Shown here: in pieces, positions 1 through 6,723 of the stretch | How positions within the stretch are numbered: position 1 is the first letter of the stretch | How the letters are laid out: each line of letters begins with the position of its first letter | Position numbers and translations under genes: made by a program | Assembly (NCBI GenBank): GCA_018065685.1 | Contig: JAGHSU010000153.1 | Location: 1 to 7,937, forward strand | Direction of reading: 5' to 3' | DNA from: Candidatus Methanocorpusculum equi | GTDB lineage: Archaea > Halobacteriota > Methanomicrobia > Methanomicrobiales > Methanocorpusculaceae | DNA length: 7,937 nucleotides | The notes under the pieces: generated by a model | The model's database searches: none | What the model was told of the DNA's origin: nothing | The model's input: only the letters and a program-made list of their open reading frames with translations

Positions 1-1
1 G

Positions 2-82
2 CCGGAAAGAATCCTGAACTACGTGAACAGCTGGTTCTGGGCTGCGTGTGATGGATGCGATCCAGAATCAGATAAATACTGA
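2..82 (+). CDS. Possible 3' end of an upstream gene (partial)
   Basis: From base 2 an open frame runs from the window edge to a TGA at 80-82, ending in residues AACDGCDPESDKY. It contains Trp, Tyr, Cys and Asp codons that look like a real C-terminus. A second frame, beginning at base 1, is also open but stops earlier, at TGA 49-51, so the choice between them is uncertain. The product cannot be recognised from 26 residues. A gap of about 60 bases with a TATA-like element separates it from the next gene, so the two are probably not in one operon. Low confidence: it may also be non-coding. Confidence 0.25.
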   Translation, partial: PERILNYVNSWFWAACDGCDPESDKY

Positions 83-98
83 ACTAATTTCGGGATAC

Positions 99-110
99 TA
101 CATTATACTA
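99..110 (+). promoter_or_regulatory. TATA-like promoter element for the AAA ATPase gene
   Basis: The A/T-rich stretch tacattatacta lies about 35-46 bases before the ATG at 145. Archaeal TATA boxes sit about 26 bases before the transcription start, which would put initiation near 131 and give a leader of about 14 bases. No clear Shine-Dalgarno sequence is seen before the ATG at 145, which fits a very short leader. Another A/T-rich stretch at 71-79 is an alternative. Confidence 0.3.
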
Positions 111-144
111 ACAATTAAGAAAACTTAATCTTCCCTGCCGACAA

Positions 145-1434
145 ATGTGTAAAGACACTATGGCAGCAGTACTTGATTCAAACCTGTTAAAACTTACGGA
201 AACGGTCTTAACTGCAGAGGCAGTTAACACCAACCCGGCCCTTACGGTAAACGATCTCCCCGCCTCCCTTCGTGCAATGTTCTGTCCGGAAACAGCGGGT
301 GTCATCGCCCGTCCGGTGACGATAAAGGAGGGTGTTTTAAAGACCCATTTCCCGGAGATGAATCCGCGTGAGCTCTTAAAGCACCCGAAAAACTCCTACG
401 TTGAATGCAGTGACGTCGGGCACTTTTCACTGACTTCTTTCCTCCCTGCTGCAAAATGGTACCTTAAAAATGCGGGGCCGGATGCTGTTCTTCAAAACCC
501 TACATTATCCCTTGTGCTTGAAACGGCCGGGGAAAAATCCGTGTCATATAACAAAGCGCATGAGATGACGCCGCTTTTTGAAGATACTGCAGATGCCCTG
601 AAAGGAAAACTCGATGCTGCCTCCGCCTCCGAGGAGATGAAAAGTGCAGTAGAGCTTGTTACATCCTATGCTCCGGATGAGATTGAGTTCTCCTTAAACG
701 ACCTCGTATACACCAAAGAACAGCTGGCTGTCGTGGACAAAGTACGGACCGCACTTGAAAACCATGAGTTCCTGAAAACCCACCGCATCTATGATGTCGG
801 AAAAATCATGCTTGTGGGAAAACCGGGTACCGGAAAGACCTCGTTTGCGCTCGCCCTTTCCAAAAAACTTCATATGCCGGTCCTTGAAGTGCGGCTTTCG
901 ATGATTACCTCCCAGTATCTCGGGGAAACCTCAAAGAACATCGACCGCATCTTTGACCTCGCAAAAAAGATTGCTCCCTGTATCCTCTTTATCGACGAGT
1001 TCGACTACATCGCAAAAACCCGTATCTCCGATGACAACGGAACGATGAAACGCGCCGTAAACACTCTCTTAAAGTCCCTCGACCACGTAAATCTTATCAG
1101 AAACCGCGTTCTCTTCATAGGGGCCACAAACTTCGCGGAGACTCTTGATGAAGCTGTCTGGCGCCGTTTTGATGAAGTGGTAAAGTTCGAGATGCCCGAC
1201 GTTAAAATGCGTGAAGAGATTCTGCTGCATGTTGCAGCCGACATTCCCTGTTCGATGAAGTTTAAGGAGGTTGCAAAGATGACCGAAAACTTCTCCGGTG
1301 CAGACCTTCGGATGATGCTTACGGAAGCCATCGTCTGTGCGCTTCTTGACGGCAGAAAGGAACTCTCAAAAGAAGACATTGACGCAGGAATCTCCCTTGT
1401 AAAACGCCGGACCTCGATTCGAAGCGGGGTATGA
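145..1434 (+). CDS. Classical AAA-family ATPase, function unknown
   Basis: A 429-residue single-ring-domain AAA ATPase. Residues 1 to about 190 form an N-terminal region that I do not recognise; it presumably sets substrate or partner choice. The ATPase core shows Walker A GKPGTGKT (225-232), Walker B with ILFIDEFD (catalytic Asp284/Glu285), sensor-1 Asn329 in GATN, an arginine pair R340-R341 in WRRFDE matching the second region of homology, and FSGADLR in the small helical lid, as in the FtsH/Cdc48 clade. No transmembrane segment or protease domain is visible, so it is probably a soluble remodelling or disassembly ATPase acting as an oligomer. The start at 145 is the longest option; an internal ATG at 160 is possible, and neither has a clear ribosome binding site. 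Its stop overlaps the next gene by four bases (ATGA), implying translational coupling with the hydrolase. The ATPase call is firm; the cellular role is unknown. Confidence 0.93.
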   Translation: MCKDTMAAVLDSNLLKLTETVLTAEAVNTNPALTVNDLPASLRAMFCPETAGVIARPVTIKEGVLKTHFPEMNPRELLKHPKNSYVECSDVGHFSLTSFLPAAKWYLKNAGPDAVLQNPTLSLVLETAGEKSVSYNKAHEMTPLFEDTADALKGKLDAASASEEMKSAVELVTSYAPDEIEFSLNDLVYTKEQLAVVDKVRTALENHEFLKTHRIYDVGKIMLVGKPGTGKTSFALALSKKLHMPVLEVRLSMITSQYLGETSKNIDRIFDLAKKIAPCILFIDEFDYIAKTRISDDNGTMKRAVNTLLKSLDHVNLIRNRVLFIGATNFAETLDEAVWRRFDEVVKFEMPDVKMREEILLHVAADIPCSMKFKEVAKMTENFSGADLRMMLTEAIVCALLDGRKELSKEDIDAGISLVKRRTSIRSGV

Positions 1435-2156
1435 TGCGGATAACTGTCCTCGGGACCGGAGATACCGTGGGCACCCCGAAGGTCGGGTGTGACTGTTCCG
1501 TCTGTACGGAGGCAAAAAAGCGTGGTGTCCAGCGGCTCCGCACCTCGATTCTGGTAAGCCGTGCGGGGCGGAATCTGCTGATAGATACATCTCCTGACCT
1601 GCGGCAGCAGCTGCTTGCAGCAGATTCGCCGCACATCGATGCGGTTATCTGGACCCACGGGCACTATGACCACATCATGGGATTTCCTGACTTTTACCGT
1701 GTTCAGCGGGAAACGATGCAGGTCTATGGGGCTCCCGAGGTTCTTTCATACTGCGGCAGGATTTTTTCATTTATCAAACATGATGAACACCCTGTTGAAC
1801 CGTATGTTCCAACTGATATCTGCGGCATGTCAGTTACCATCTTCCCGGTCGAGCATGACGGCACACCCACCTACGGGATGCGGATTGAAGCTGACGGAAA
1901 GGTGTTTGCTTATTCATGTGATACAAGGGCAGATATAAGAGATGAGTCGCTTCATCTGATGGAGGATGCAGACCTTCTGCTGCTCGACGGTATTTTCCCT
2001 GCAGGTGTGAATATCAGAAAACACATGAATACCGCAGATGCCGAGCGGCTCGGACATGACCTTCGTGCAAAGAGATTTTACTGTGTGCACATGAGTCATA
2101 AGATTCCGCTTGACTATTCGTATGCTGCATACGATATGCAAAGCTGGGATTTGTAA
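1431..2156 (+). CDS. PhnP-type metallo-beta-lactamase-fold hydrolase
   Basis: A 241-residue metal-dependent hydrolase. The fold is shown by THGHYDH (His76, His78, Asp80, His81), His142 in VEHDG, Asp164 in SCDTR and His220 in HMSH, which together supply the usual two-metal site. Near the N-terminus GCDCSVC (Cys20, Cys22, Cys25), with His223, matches the extra structural zinc site typical of PhnP proteins. E. coli PhnP is a phosphodiesterase that opens cyclic ribose phosphates in phosphonate breakdown. No C-P lyase genes are seen here, so the archaeal substrate may be another cyclic phosphodiester or nucleotide; this is inference. ATG codons at 1431 and 1434 are both usable; the first overlaps the upstream stop as ATGA. 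There is no signal peptide, so it is cytosolic. Why it is coupled to an AAA ATPase is not evident. Confidence 0.9.
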   Translation: MMRITVLGTGDTVGTPKVGCDCSVCTEAKKRGVQRLRTSILVSRAGRNLLIDTSPDLRQQLLAADSPHIDAVIWTHGHYDHIMGFPDFYRVQRETMQVYGAPEVLSYCGRIFSFIKHDEHPVEPYVPTDICGMSVTIFPVEHDGTPTYGMRIEADGKVFAYSCDTRADIRDESLHLMEDADLLLLDGIFPAGVNIRKHMNTADAERLGHDLRAKRFYCVHMSHKIPLDYSYAAYDMQSWDL

Positions 2157-2187
2157 CGGGATTAGGCCATCAGAACATCCTGCGCTC

Positions 2188-2245
2188 AAAAAATACTGAA
2201 TCAATCAAAAAGAGTCGGTAGATAAGATAAAAACAAAGATAAAAA
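2188..2245 (-). terminator. Run of T-tracts ending the ABCE1 transcript
   Basis: Read on the minus strand just past the ABCE1 stop, there are four separate runs of five or six T residues (opposite A-runs at 2241-2245, 2229-2233, 2207-2211 and 2188-2193). Archaeal RNA polymerase commonly stops at such oligo-T tracts without a hairpin, and I see no strong hairpin. The tracts work in one direction only: the convergent hydrolase transcript meets A-runs here, not T-runs. The whole convergent gap (2157-2257) holds no gene that I can support. Confidence 0.5.
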
Positions 2246-2257
2246 GGGAGTCAGCAG

Positions 2258-4066
2258 TTACTCCTCTTCCGCTCCTTTTCCTGCAAGTTCTGTCTCTTTT
2301 GCATTGTAATAGTAATACTCGCCTGCGGCCTTCTGCTCGCGGTCCAGATATGAGCCCGGTTTATTGATTCTTGGTCTCCCGGTCTTGTCGCGGCGGAAGG
2401 TGATTCCCAGATTCGAGAGGAAGAGATTCATTCCGTCTTTCATCTCGAAAGGCCCGAGTGCTGCACCTTCTTTTCCGGGAACACCGTCAAAGACCAGCAG
2501 ACGCTCGGAAAGCATATCTATTGTGTACATATCATGGTCGATGACCATGATTCCTGCCTCTTTCTCTTCTGCCGCCCGCTTGATGACCATTGCTGCCACC
2601 AGACGCTGCTCCACATCGAGATGGGCACTTGGTTCATCGAGGATATAGAGGTCTGCATCACGTGAAAGGCAGAGTGCGATTGCCGTCCGCTGCAGTTCCC
2701 CTCCTGAGAGGTTTCTTACCTCTGACTGCAGAATCCGTGTAAGACCCAGCGGCTCAATTATCTCATGCTGGTAGTATGATGTATCAAATTTGCGTGTTGC
2801 CTGGCGGAGCATAAATTCAACGGTGTCCGCACAGTCCTGGTCGGGTGTTACATACTGCGGTTTGTAGGACATTGTTACCGTGTCAAACACTTTTCCGTCA
2901 TCCGGTTTTTCCACACCTGCCAGAAGTTTTGCAAAGGTTGATTTTCCAATACCGTTTGCTCCGACGATTCCAAGCACCTCTCCGCGTCTGACCTGTCCGC
3001 CGGACACTTTCAGGGTAAAACCGGGGAAGGTCTTCTGCATCTCAGGAATATCCATTAATATTTCGCGTTCAACATCGCTTTCATGTCCGCGTGTCTCAAA
3101 GACCACCGGGTAGTCACGGATTCTGATGTTTTCCTCATCGATGAAACCTGAAAGGTACTGGTTTACTCCGTTCCGGACTCCCTTGGGGCGGGTAATGATA
3201 CCAAATGCCGCGGGTTTTCCGTATCCCAGGTGTACGGTTTCTGCGACCATGTCGAGGATTGCGATATCGTGTTCGACCAGAATCACCGGGTGTTCTGCCG
3301 CGATTTCGCGGATAAGATTTGCCGCAACCATTCTCTGATAGATATCAAGGAACGGGGTTACCTCATCAAGGAAGTAGAAGTTTGCCTCTTTGGATAAGGC
3401 CACGGTGAGGGCGATACGCTGCAGTTCACCGCCGGAAAGCGTTGAGAGGTCTTTATCAAGAATGGTTGACAGGGAGAGCTTTTCAATATAGTAATCCAGT
3501 TTTTTGCGCTCATCATTTGCCCGGAGCAGGTCAATGACACGTCCTTTAAACGCTTTCGGGATGAAATCAATGTACTGCGGCTTAATGGATGCCTTAATAT
3601 TTTTCGCGGCAACCTTCTGCAGATACTCAAGAAGTTCTGTACCTGCATAATGCTGCAGAATCTCTTCCCATGAGACCTCATGGTCAAAGATACCAAGGTT
3701 CGGACGAAGCTGACCGGAGAGGATTTTTACCGCTGTGGATTTTCCGATACCGTTAGGCCCGAGTACACCGGTGACTTTTCCTGCAACCGGCTGCGGGAGT
3801 CCGTAGAGCACAAAGGCGTTGGGCCCGTAGCGTGTTACCGGGGTTTTCAGCTCTTCGGGGAGCTGAATAATATCAAGTGCCTCGAACGGACACTTTTTAA
3901 CGCAGATACCGCAGCCGACGCACAGCTCTTCGGAAACCTCGGCGCGTCCTGATTCGCCGATTACAATGGTTTCATCGCCGGTCCGTACGCGCGGGCAGTA
4001 AATAATACATTCCTGTCCGCATTTTTTCGCGTGGCAGCGGTCTTTATGAACGATAGCGATTCTCAT
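2258..4066 (-). CDS. ABCE1/Rli1 ribosome-recycling ATPase
   Basis: A 602-residue twin-ATPase with an N-terminal Fe-S domain, the length usual for ABCE1. It splits ribosomes into subunits after termination (with aRF1) or rescue (with Pelota). The Fe-S domain carries eight Cys: 11, 16, 20 and 24, then 49, 52, 55 and 59. ATPase site 1 has Walker A GPNGIGKST (103-111), signature LSGGELQR (210-217), Walker B ending Asp234-Glu235 and switch His266. The hinge contains YLSGFIDEENIRIR. Site 2 has GANGIGKST (369-377), LSGGELQR (453-460) and ILDEPSAHLD with catalytic Glu478. The tail RPRINKPGSYLDREQ is characteristic. The family normally begins with (M)xIAxVxKxxC, so the ATG at 4064-4066 is chosen; it overlaps the stop of the upstream gene as ATGA. 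No Shine-Dalgarno is visible, consistent with coupling to that gene. Oddity: the Walker B/D-loop of site 1 reads DEVTPFLD, where many homologues have DEPSSYLD. Confidence 0.98.
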   Translation of the reverse strand: MRIAIVHKDRCHAKKCGQECIIYCPRVRTGDETIVIGESGRAEVSEELCVGCGICVKKCPFEALDIIQLPEELKTPVTRYGPNAFVLYGLPQPVAGKVTGVLGPNGIGKSTAVKILSGQLRPNLGIFDHEVSWEEILQHYAGTELLEYLQKVAAKNIKASIKPQYIDFIPKAFKGRVIDLLRANDERKKLDYYIEKLSLSTILDKDLSTLSGGELQRIALTVALSKEANFYFLDEVTPFLDIYQRMVAANLIREIAAEHPVILVEHDIAILDMVAETVHLGYGKPAAFGIITRPKGVRNGVNQYLSGFIDEENIRIRDYPVVFETRGHESDVEREILMDIPEMQKTFPGFTLKVSGGQVRRGEVLGIVGANGIGKSTFAKLLAGVEKPDDGKVFDTVTMSYKPQYVTPDQDCADTVEFMLRQATRKFDTSYYQHEIIEPLGLTRILQSEVRNLSGGELQRTAIALCLSRDADLYILDEPSAHLDVEQRLVAAMVIKRAAEEKEAGIMVIDHDMYTIDMLSERLLVFDGVPGKEGAALGPFEMKDGMNLFLSNLGITFRRDKTGRPRINKPGSYLDREQKAAGEYYYYNAKETELAGKGAEEE

Positions 4067-4758
4067 ATTGATAACGGGAGGATGGAGGCTGACAGAAGCA
4101 TGGTCCAGCTGATAAACCATGCGCAGAATGTCATGAAGCCCTGATAGAACCAGTCCTTCTTACCAAGTGCCTTGGTATCGATTTTTATAAGCAGGAAGAT
4201 GGTCTTTTGTATTACTATGGCTACCAGACAGATAAGAATTCCCAGAATCCAGTTCGGCGGGGCTGTAGGGTCGCCAATCAGAGTGCCTACCATGTAGAAT
4301 GAAACAATACCTGCAATCACACCGAGTGTGAGTGCAATTCCGGTTCTTATGACGACAGTTACATACTCTTTCTTTTTCCGTGAGAGAGCCTCTTCCGGTG
4401 TTTCCTTCCGCTTTGGTGCTGCCGGCTCGGGTGCAGTCTGCGGAGAAGCAGAGGGGGCGGTCTGTTTTGACTGCGCGGCGTTTGCTCCTGCTGCAGCGGT
4501 TTCTGCAGCTGCCGTATCTGCCGCCGCGGGGACTGTTTCCTGTACCGGATCCGGGATAAAACGCATCTCAATTGCCTTTTCCGGACAGATTCTGACACAT
4601 CTTCCGCAACCGGTACACAGTTCCTCTACAACCATTGCCTTTTTATTTCTGCCGATATAAATAACCGGTCTGTTCTTCCGGGAAGCAGGGCAGAACTTAA
4701 CGCAGCGGTTGCACATCGTTGTGTCACATTTTTCTTTTCGTATATATGCTATCTGCAT
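4063..4758 (-). CDS. ABCE1-like 2[4Fe-4S] ferredoxin domain fused to EMC6-like membrane domain
   Basis: A 231-residue membrane protein in three parts. Residues 1-70 hold eight Cys (11, 16, 19, 23; 48, 51, 54, 58) in a two-cluster ferredoxin arrangement. The beginning MQIAYIRKEKC and the stretch EELCTGCGRCV closely follow the Fe-S domain of the ABCE1 protein encoded next door; by eye about 28 of 72 aligned positions are identical. Residues 72-131 are an Ala/Pro/Gln-rich, probably disordered linker ending in a basic patch. Three hydrophobic helices follow (about 134-158, 169-191 and 203-226). Arg138 at the start of helix 1, AGI in helix 1, and WFYQG with a later WFISWT in helix 3 recall EMC6/Rab5IP-type proteins. 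Charge distribution puts the Fe-S head inside the cell. It is the first gene of an operon, with AGGAG at 4765-4769 (complement) six bases before its ATG, and is coupled to ABCE1 by an ATGA overlap. The Fe-S and membrane calls are firm; EMC6 kinship is by eye; function unknown. Confidence 0.9.
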   Translation of the reverse strand: MQIAYIRKEKCDTTMCNRCVKFCPASRKNRPVIYIGRNKKAMVVEELCTGCGRCVRICPEKAIEMRFIPDPVQETVPAAADTAAAETAAAGANAAQSKQTAPSASPQTAPEPAAPKRKETPEEALSRKKKEYVTVVIRTGIALTLGVIAGIVSFYMVGTLIGDPTAPPNWILGILICLVAIVIQKTIFLLIKIDTKALGKKDWFYQGFMTFCAWFISWTMLLSASILPLSI

Positions 4759-4764
4759 TCTATT

Positions 4765-4769
4765 CTCCT
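4765..4769 (-). promoter_or_regulatory. Shine-Dalgarno site of the Fe-S membrane protein
   Basis: On the minus strand AGGAG lies six bases before the ATG at 4758-4756. It is the clearest ribosome binding site in the window and fixes this start. It also implies that the leader is at least about 12 bases long, so the minus-strand promoter must lie to the right of about 4795. Confidence 0.75.
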
Positions 4770-4784
4770 ATCAGGAATGTTTAA

Positions 4785-4793
4785 CTATATTAG
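4785..4793 (+). promoter_or_regulatory. TATA-like element for rqcH-pelota
   Basis: CTATATTAG is centred 33 bases before the ATG at 4822. With the usual archaeal spacing of about 26 bases, transcription would begin near 4815, giving a leader of only about 7 bases. This agrees with the absence of a good Shine-Dalgarno before 4822 and argues against the upstream in-frame ATG at 4777, which would lie before the promoter element. Confidence 0.35.
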
Positions 4794-4803
4794 CTTTCAC
4801 GCC

Positions 4804-4814
4804 TTATGTATATT
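4804..4814 (-). promoter_or_regulatory. TATA-like element for the ABCE1 operon
   Basis: On the minus strand AATATACATAA is centred about 51 bases before the ATG at 4758. It would place the start of transcription near 4783 and leave the AGGAG site inside the leader. It lies to the right of the plus-strand TATA candidate, so the two divergent promoters would interleave. Confidence 0.3.
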
Positions 4815-4821
4815 GGGATTT

Positions 4822-6723
4822 ATGGCGACGCTTAAGGGTATGAGCGGAGTGGATGTCAGGGCTGAGGTTTCAGAACTCAAAACCCTCCTTCCGCTCTGGA
4901 TTGGAAAGATTTACCAGTATGACAACGCATGTTTCGGTTTCCGCTTAAACGGAGAGGAAAAACAGCGACATCTGTTTTACTGCGAACGCGGTGTGCGCGC
5001 GCATCTTGTATCAGAACTGCCGCCCGCGCCGAAAAACCCGTCGGGATTTTCGATGTATCTCAGAAAATATGTCGAAGGAGGACGCGTGCTTTCGATTCAG
5101 CAGAAGGGAATCGAGCGTGTTATTATATTTGAGATAGGAAAGGGAGTAAATGAATATCGTCTGATACTTGAACTCTTTGATGACGGAAATCTGATACTAA
5201 CCGACAAGGATTTCGTCATTATGAATGCGCTGGTGCAAAAACGGTTCCGTGAACGTGATATCACCGCAGGTCAGGTGTACGGCAGGATGATGAAAAGCCC
5301 GGAAACCCTCTCGTATGAGGAGTTTGCGGAGGCTGTCACCGGGGAAGATACTGAAATTGTGCGCGCGCTTGCAAAGCGTCTTCTTCTGGGAGGGGTAGTT
5401 GCAGAGGAAATCTGCAGAGAGGCCGATGTTTCCCGTGCTATGCCTGCAAAGTATTCCTCAGAAGTACAGCTTCGCCCTGTTTACAATGCAATGCTTCAAT
5501 GGTTTTCGCAGCTTGATATGCCTGACCCGGTAATCGATGAAAAGGGTGTATTTCCGACACCATCTCCTGTGCGTACTCCGATAGCGCATTATCCGACATT
5601 TTCCAAAGCTCTTGAAGCATATTACCCGAAGCCCGATGTCATGCGCAGAGAAAAGGAAGAAGCCGCGAAAAAACTTACCCGTCAGGAGCGTATCAGACAG
5701 CAGCAGGAAGCAGCCATTTCCTCCTTTGAAAAGAAAGCGGCATTGGCAACAGAGGCAGCAGAGATTATTTACGGGCACTACGGAGAGGTAAAAGAGGTCA
5801 TCGATGTTTTATCTGCGGCATCTCGGAAGATGTCCTGGCAGGAAATTTCAGCGGTCCTGAAGAAAAGTGATATGCCTGCTGCAAAACGGATTGTCTCTCT
5901 CGATGCTGAAAAGGTATCAGTCCTCCTTGATCTTGGTGAGGCACAGAAGGTAACAATCTTCCTGCATGACAGTCTTGAGGCAAATGCAGGAAGGTACAGC
6001 GAACTGGCGAAAAAGTTCCGTGCCAAAAAGGCAGGCGCAGTCCGCGCCATGGAGCGGATGGCAGAGCGTCCGGAGAAGAAAGCGGCAGAGCGCATCGGCC
6101 GCATGAAGGCAAAATGGTATCATAGGTTCCGGTGGATGGAAACATCAGACGGTGTTCTTGTAATAGGCGGCAGGAATGCCGACCAGAACGAGGAGCTTGT
6201 TAAAAAGTACATGGAAGGAAAAGATACATTCCTCCATGCGGACGTTTTCGGAGCATCGGTTGTTATTGTAAAAGGAAAAACCGAATGTATGGATGAAGCG
6301 GCAGGATTTGCAGTATCATATTCACGTCTCTGGTCATCGGGCAGTGCATCAGGAGATGTCATAGAAGCCGCTCCCTCACAGGTGAGCAAGACTCCGGAGA
6401 CCGGGGAATATGTTGCCCATGGGGCTTTTGTCATCCGCGGGGAGCGCACTATTCTCAAGGATGTTCCGCTTGAGGCAGCCATCGGTGTTATGACAGAACC
6501 GGTCTTTGCAGTCATCGGCGGCTTTCCGTCTGCAGTCCGAAAGAAGACAAACATATATGTATGTCTGAAACCGGGGACGTTTGAAGGAGACGATGTCGCA
6601 CGGAAAGTTCTTCGAAGACTTAAGGAGATGGTACCTGACGGAGATTCGAAGATGCTTCGTGCAGTTTTAAACACTGAGGCAGTAGCGGCATTTGTGCCTC
6701 CGGGGGGTTCTGATATCGTATGA
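4822..6723 (+). CDS. rqcH: RqcH (NEMF/Rqc2-family) ribosome quality control protein
   Basis: A 633-residue member of the NEMF/Rqc2/RqcH family, which binds large ribosomal subunits carrying stalled peptidyl-tRNA and promotes C-terminal tailing of the nascent chain. The NFACT-N domain begins MSGVDVRAEVSEL and contains FSMYLRKYVEGG and GIERV. Helical, charged stretches at about 274-335 and 394-432 correspond to the coiled-coil arm. The NFACT-R domain shows RFRWMETSDG, GGRNADQNE (449-457) and LHADVFGAS (His472). The region GDVIEAAPSQVSK with GEYVAHGAFVIRGER is the archaeal/eukaryotic type. The start at 4822 matches family N-termini; the ATG at 4777 would add 15 unconserved residues. The conserved Asp-Arg pair of NFACT-N, implicated in tRNA binding in the Bacillus protein, appears here as Glu98-Arg99. 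The stop overlaps the Pelota start (ATGA), indicating a rescue operon. Confidence 0.95.
   Translation: MATLKGMSGVDVRAEVSELKTLLPLWIGKIYQYDNACFGFRLNGEEKQRHLFYCERGVRAHLVSELPPAPKNPSGFSMYLRKYVEGGRVLSIQQKGIERVIIFEIGKGVNEYRLILELFDDGNLILTDKDFVIMNALVQKRFRERDITAGQVYGRMMKSPETLSYEEFAEAVTGEDTEIVRALAKRLLLGGVVAEEICREADVSRAMPAKYSSEVQLRPVYNAMLQWFSQLDMPDPVIDEKGVFPTPSPVRTPIAHYPTFSKALEAYYPKPDVMRREKEEAAKKLTRQERIRQQQEAAISSFEKKAALATEAAEIIYGHYGEVKEVIDVLSAASRKMSWQEISAVLKKSDMPAAKRIVSLDAEKVSVLLDLGEAQKVTIFLHDSLEANAGRYSELAKKFRAKKAGAVRAMERMAERPEKKAAERIGRMKAKWYHRFRWMETSDGVLVIGGRNADQNEELVKKYMEGKDTFLHADVFGASVVIVKGKTECMDEAAGFAVSYSRLWSSGSASGDVIEAAPSQVSKTPETGEYVAHGAFVIRGERTILKDVPLEAAIGVMTEPVFAVIGGFPSAVRKKTNIYVCLKPGTFEGDDVARKVLRRLKEMVPDGDSKMLRAVLNTEAVAAFVPPGGSDIV

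Noticed and set aside
1005..1673. Long antisense open frame opposite the AAA ATPase and hydrolase genes
   Set aside because: The protein is Arg/Ser-rich with no motifs, and the opposite strand carries two well supported enzymes through the same bases.
1431..2156. Part of a phosphonate (C-P lyase) operon
   Set aside because: No other phn-type gene is present, so the PhnP symbol is not assigned.
4067..4120. 18-residue N-terminal extension of ABCE1
   Set aside because: The family begins at MRIAIV; the extension lies entirely within the coding part of the upstream membrane protein and has no ribosome binding site.
4440..4545. Ala/Pro/Gln linker as a frameshifted or damaged stretch
   Set aside because: The frame is continuous and both flanking domains are intact; such linkers are common between a soluble head and a membrane anchor.
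4328..4660. Plus-strand open frame opposite the Fe-S membrane protein
   Set aside because: It is Ala/Gly/Val-rich because it mirrors the Ala-rich linker; the minus strand has a clear domain order, start and Shine-Dalgarno.
4777..4821. N-terminal extension of RqcH from the ATG at 4777
   Set aside because: It adds 15 hydrophobic residues not expected in the family, would start before the best TATA candidate, and the family pattern begins at or just after 4822.
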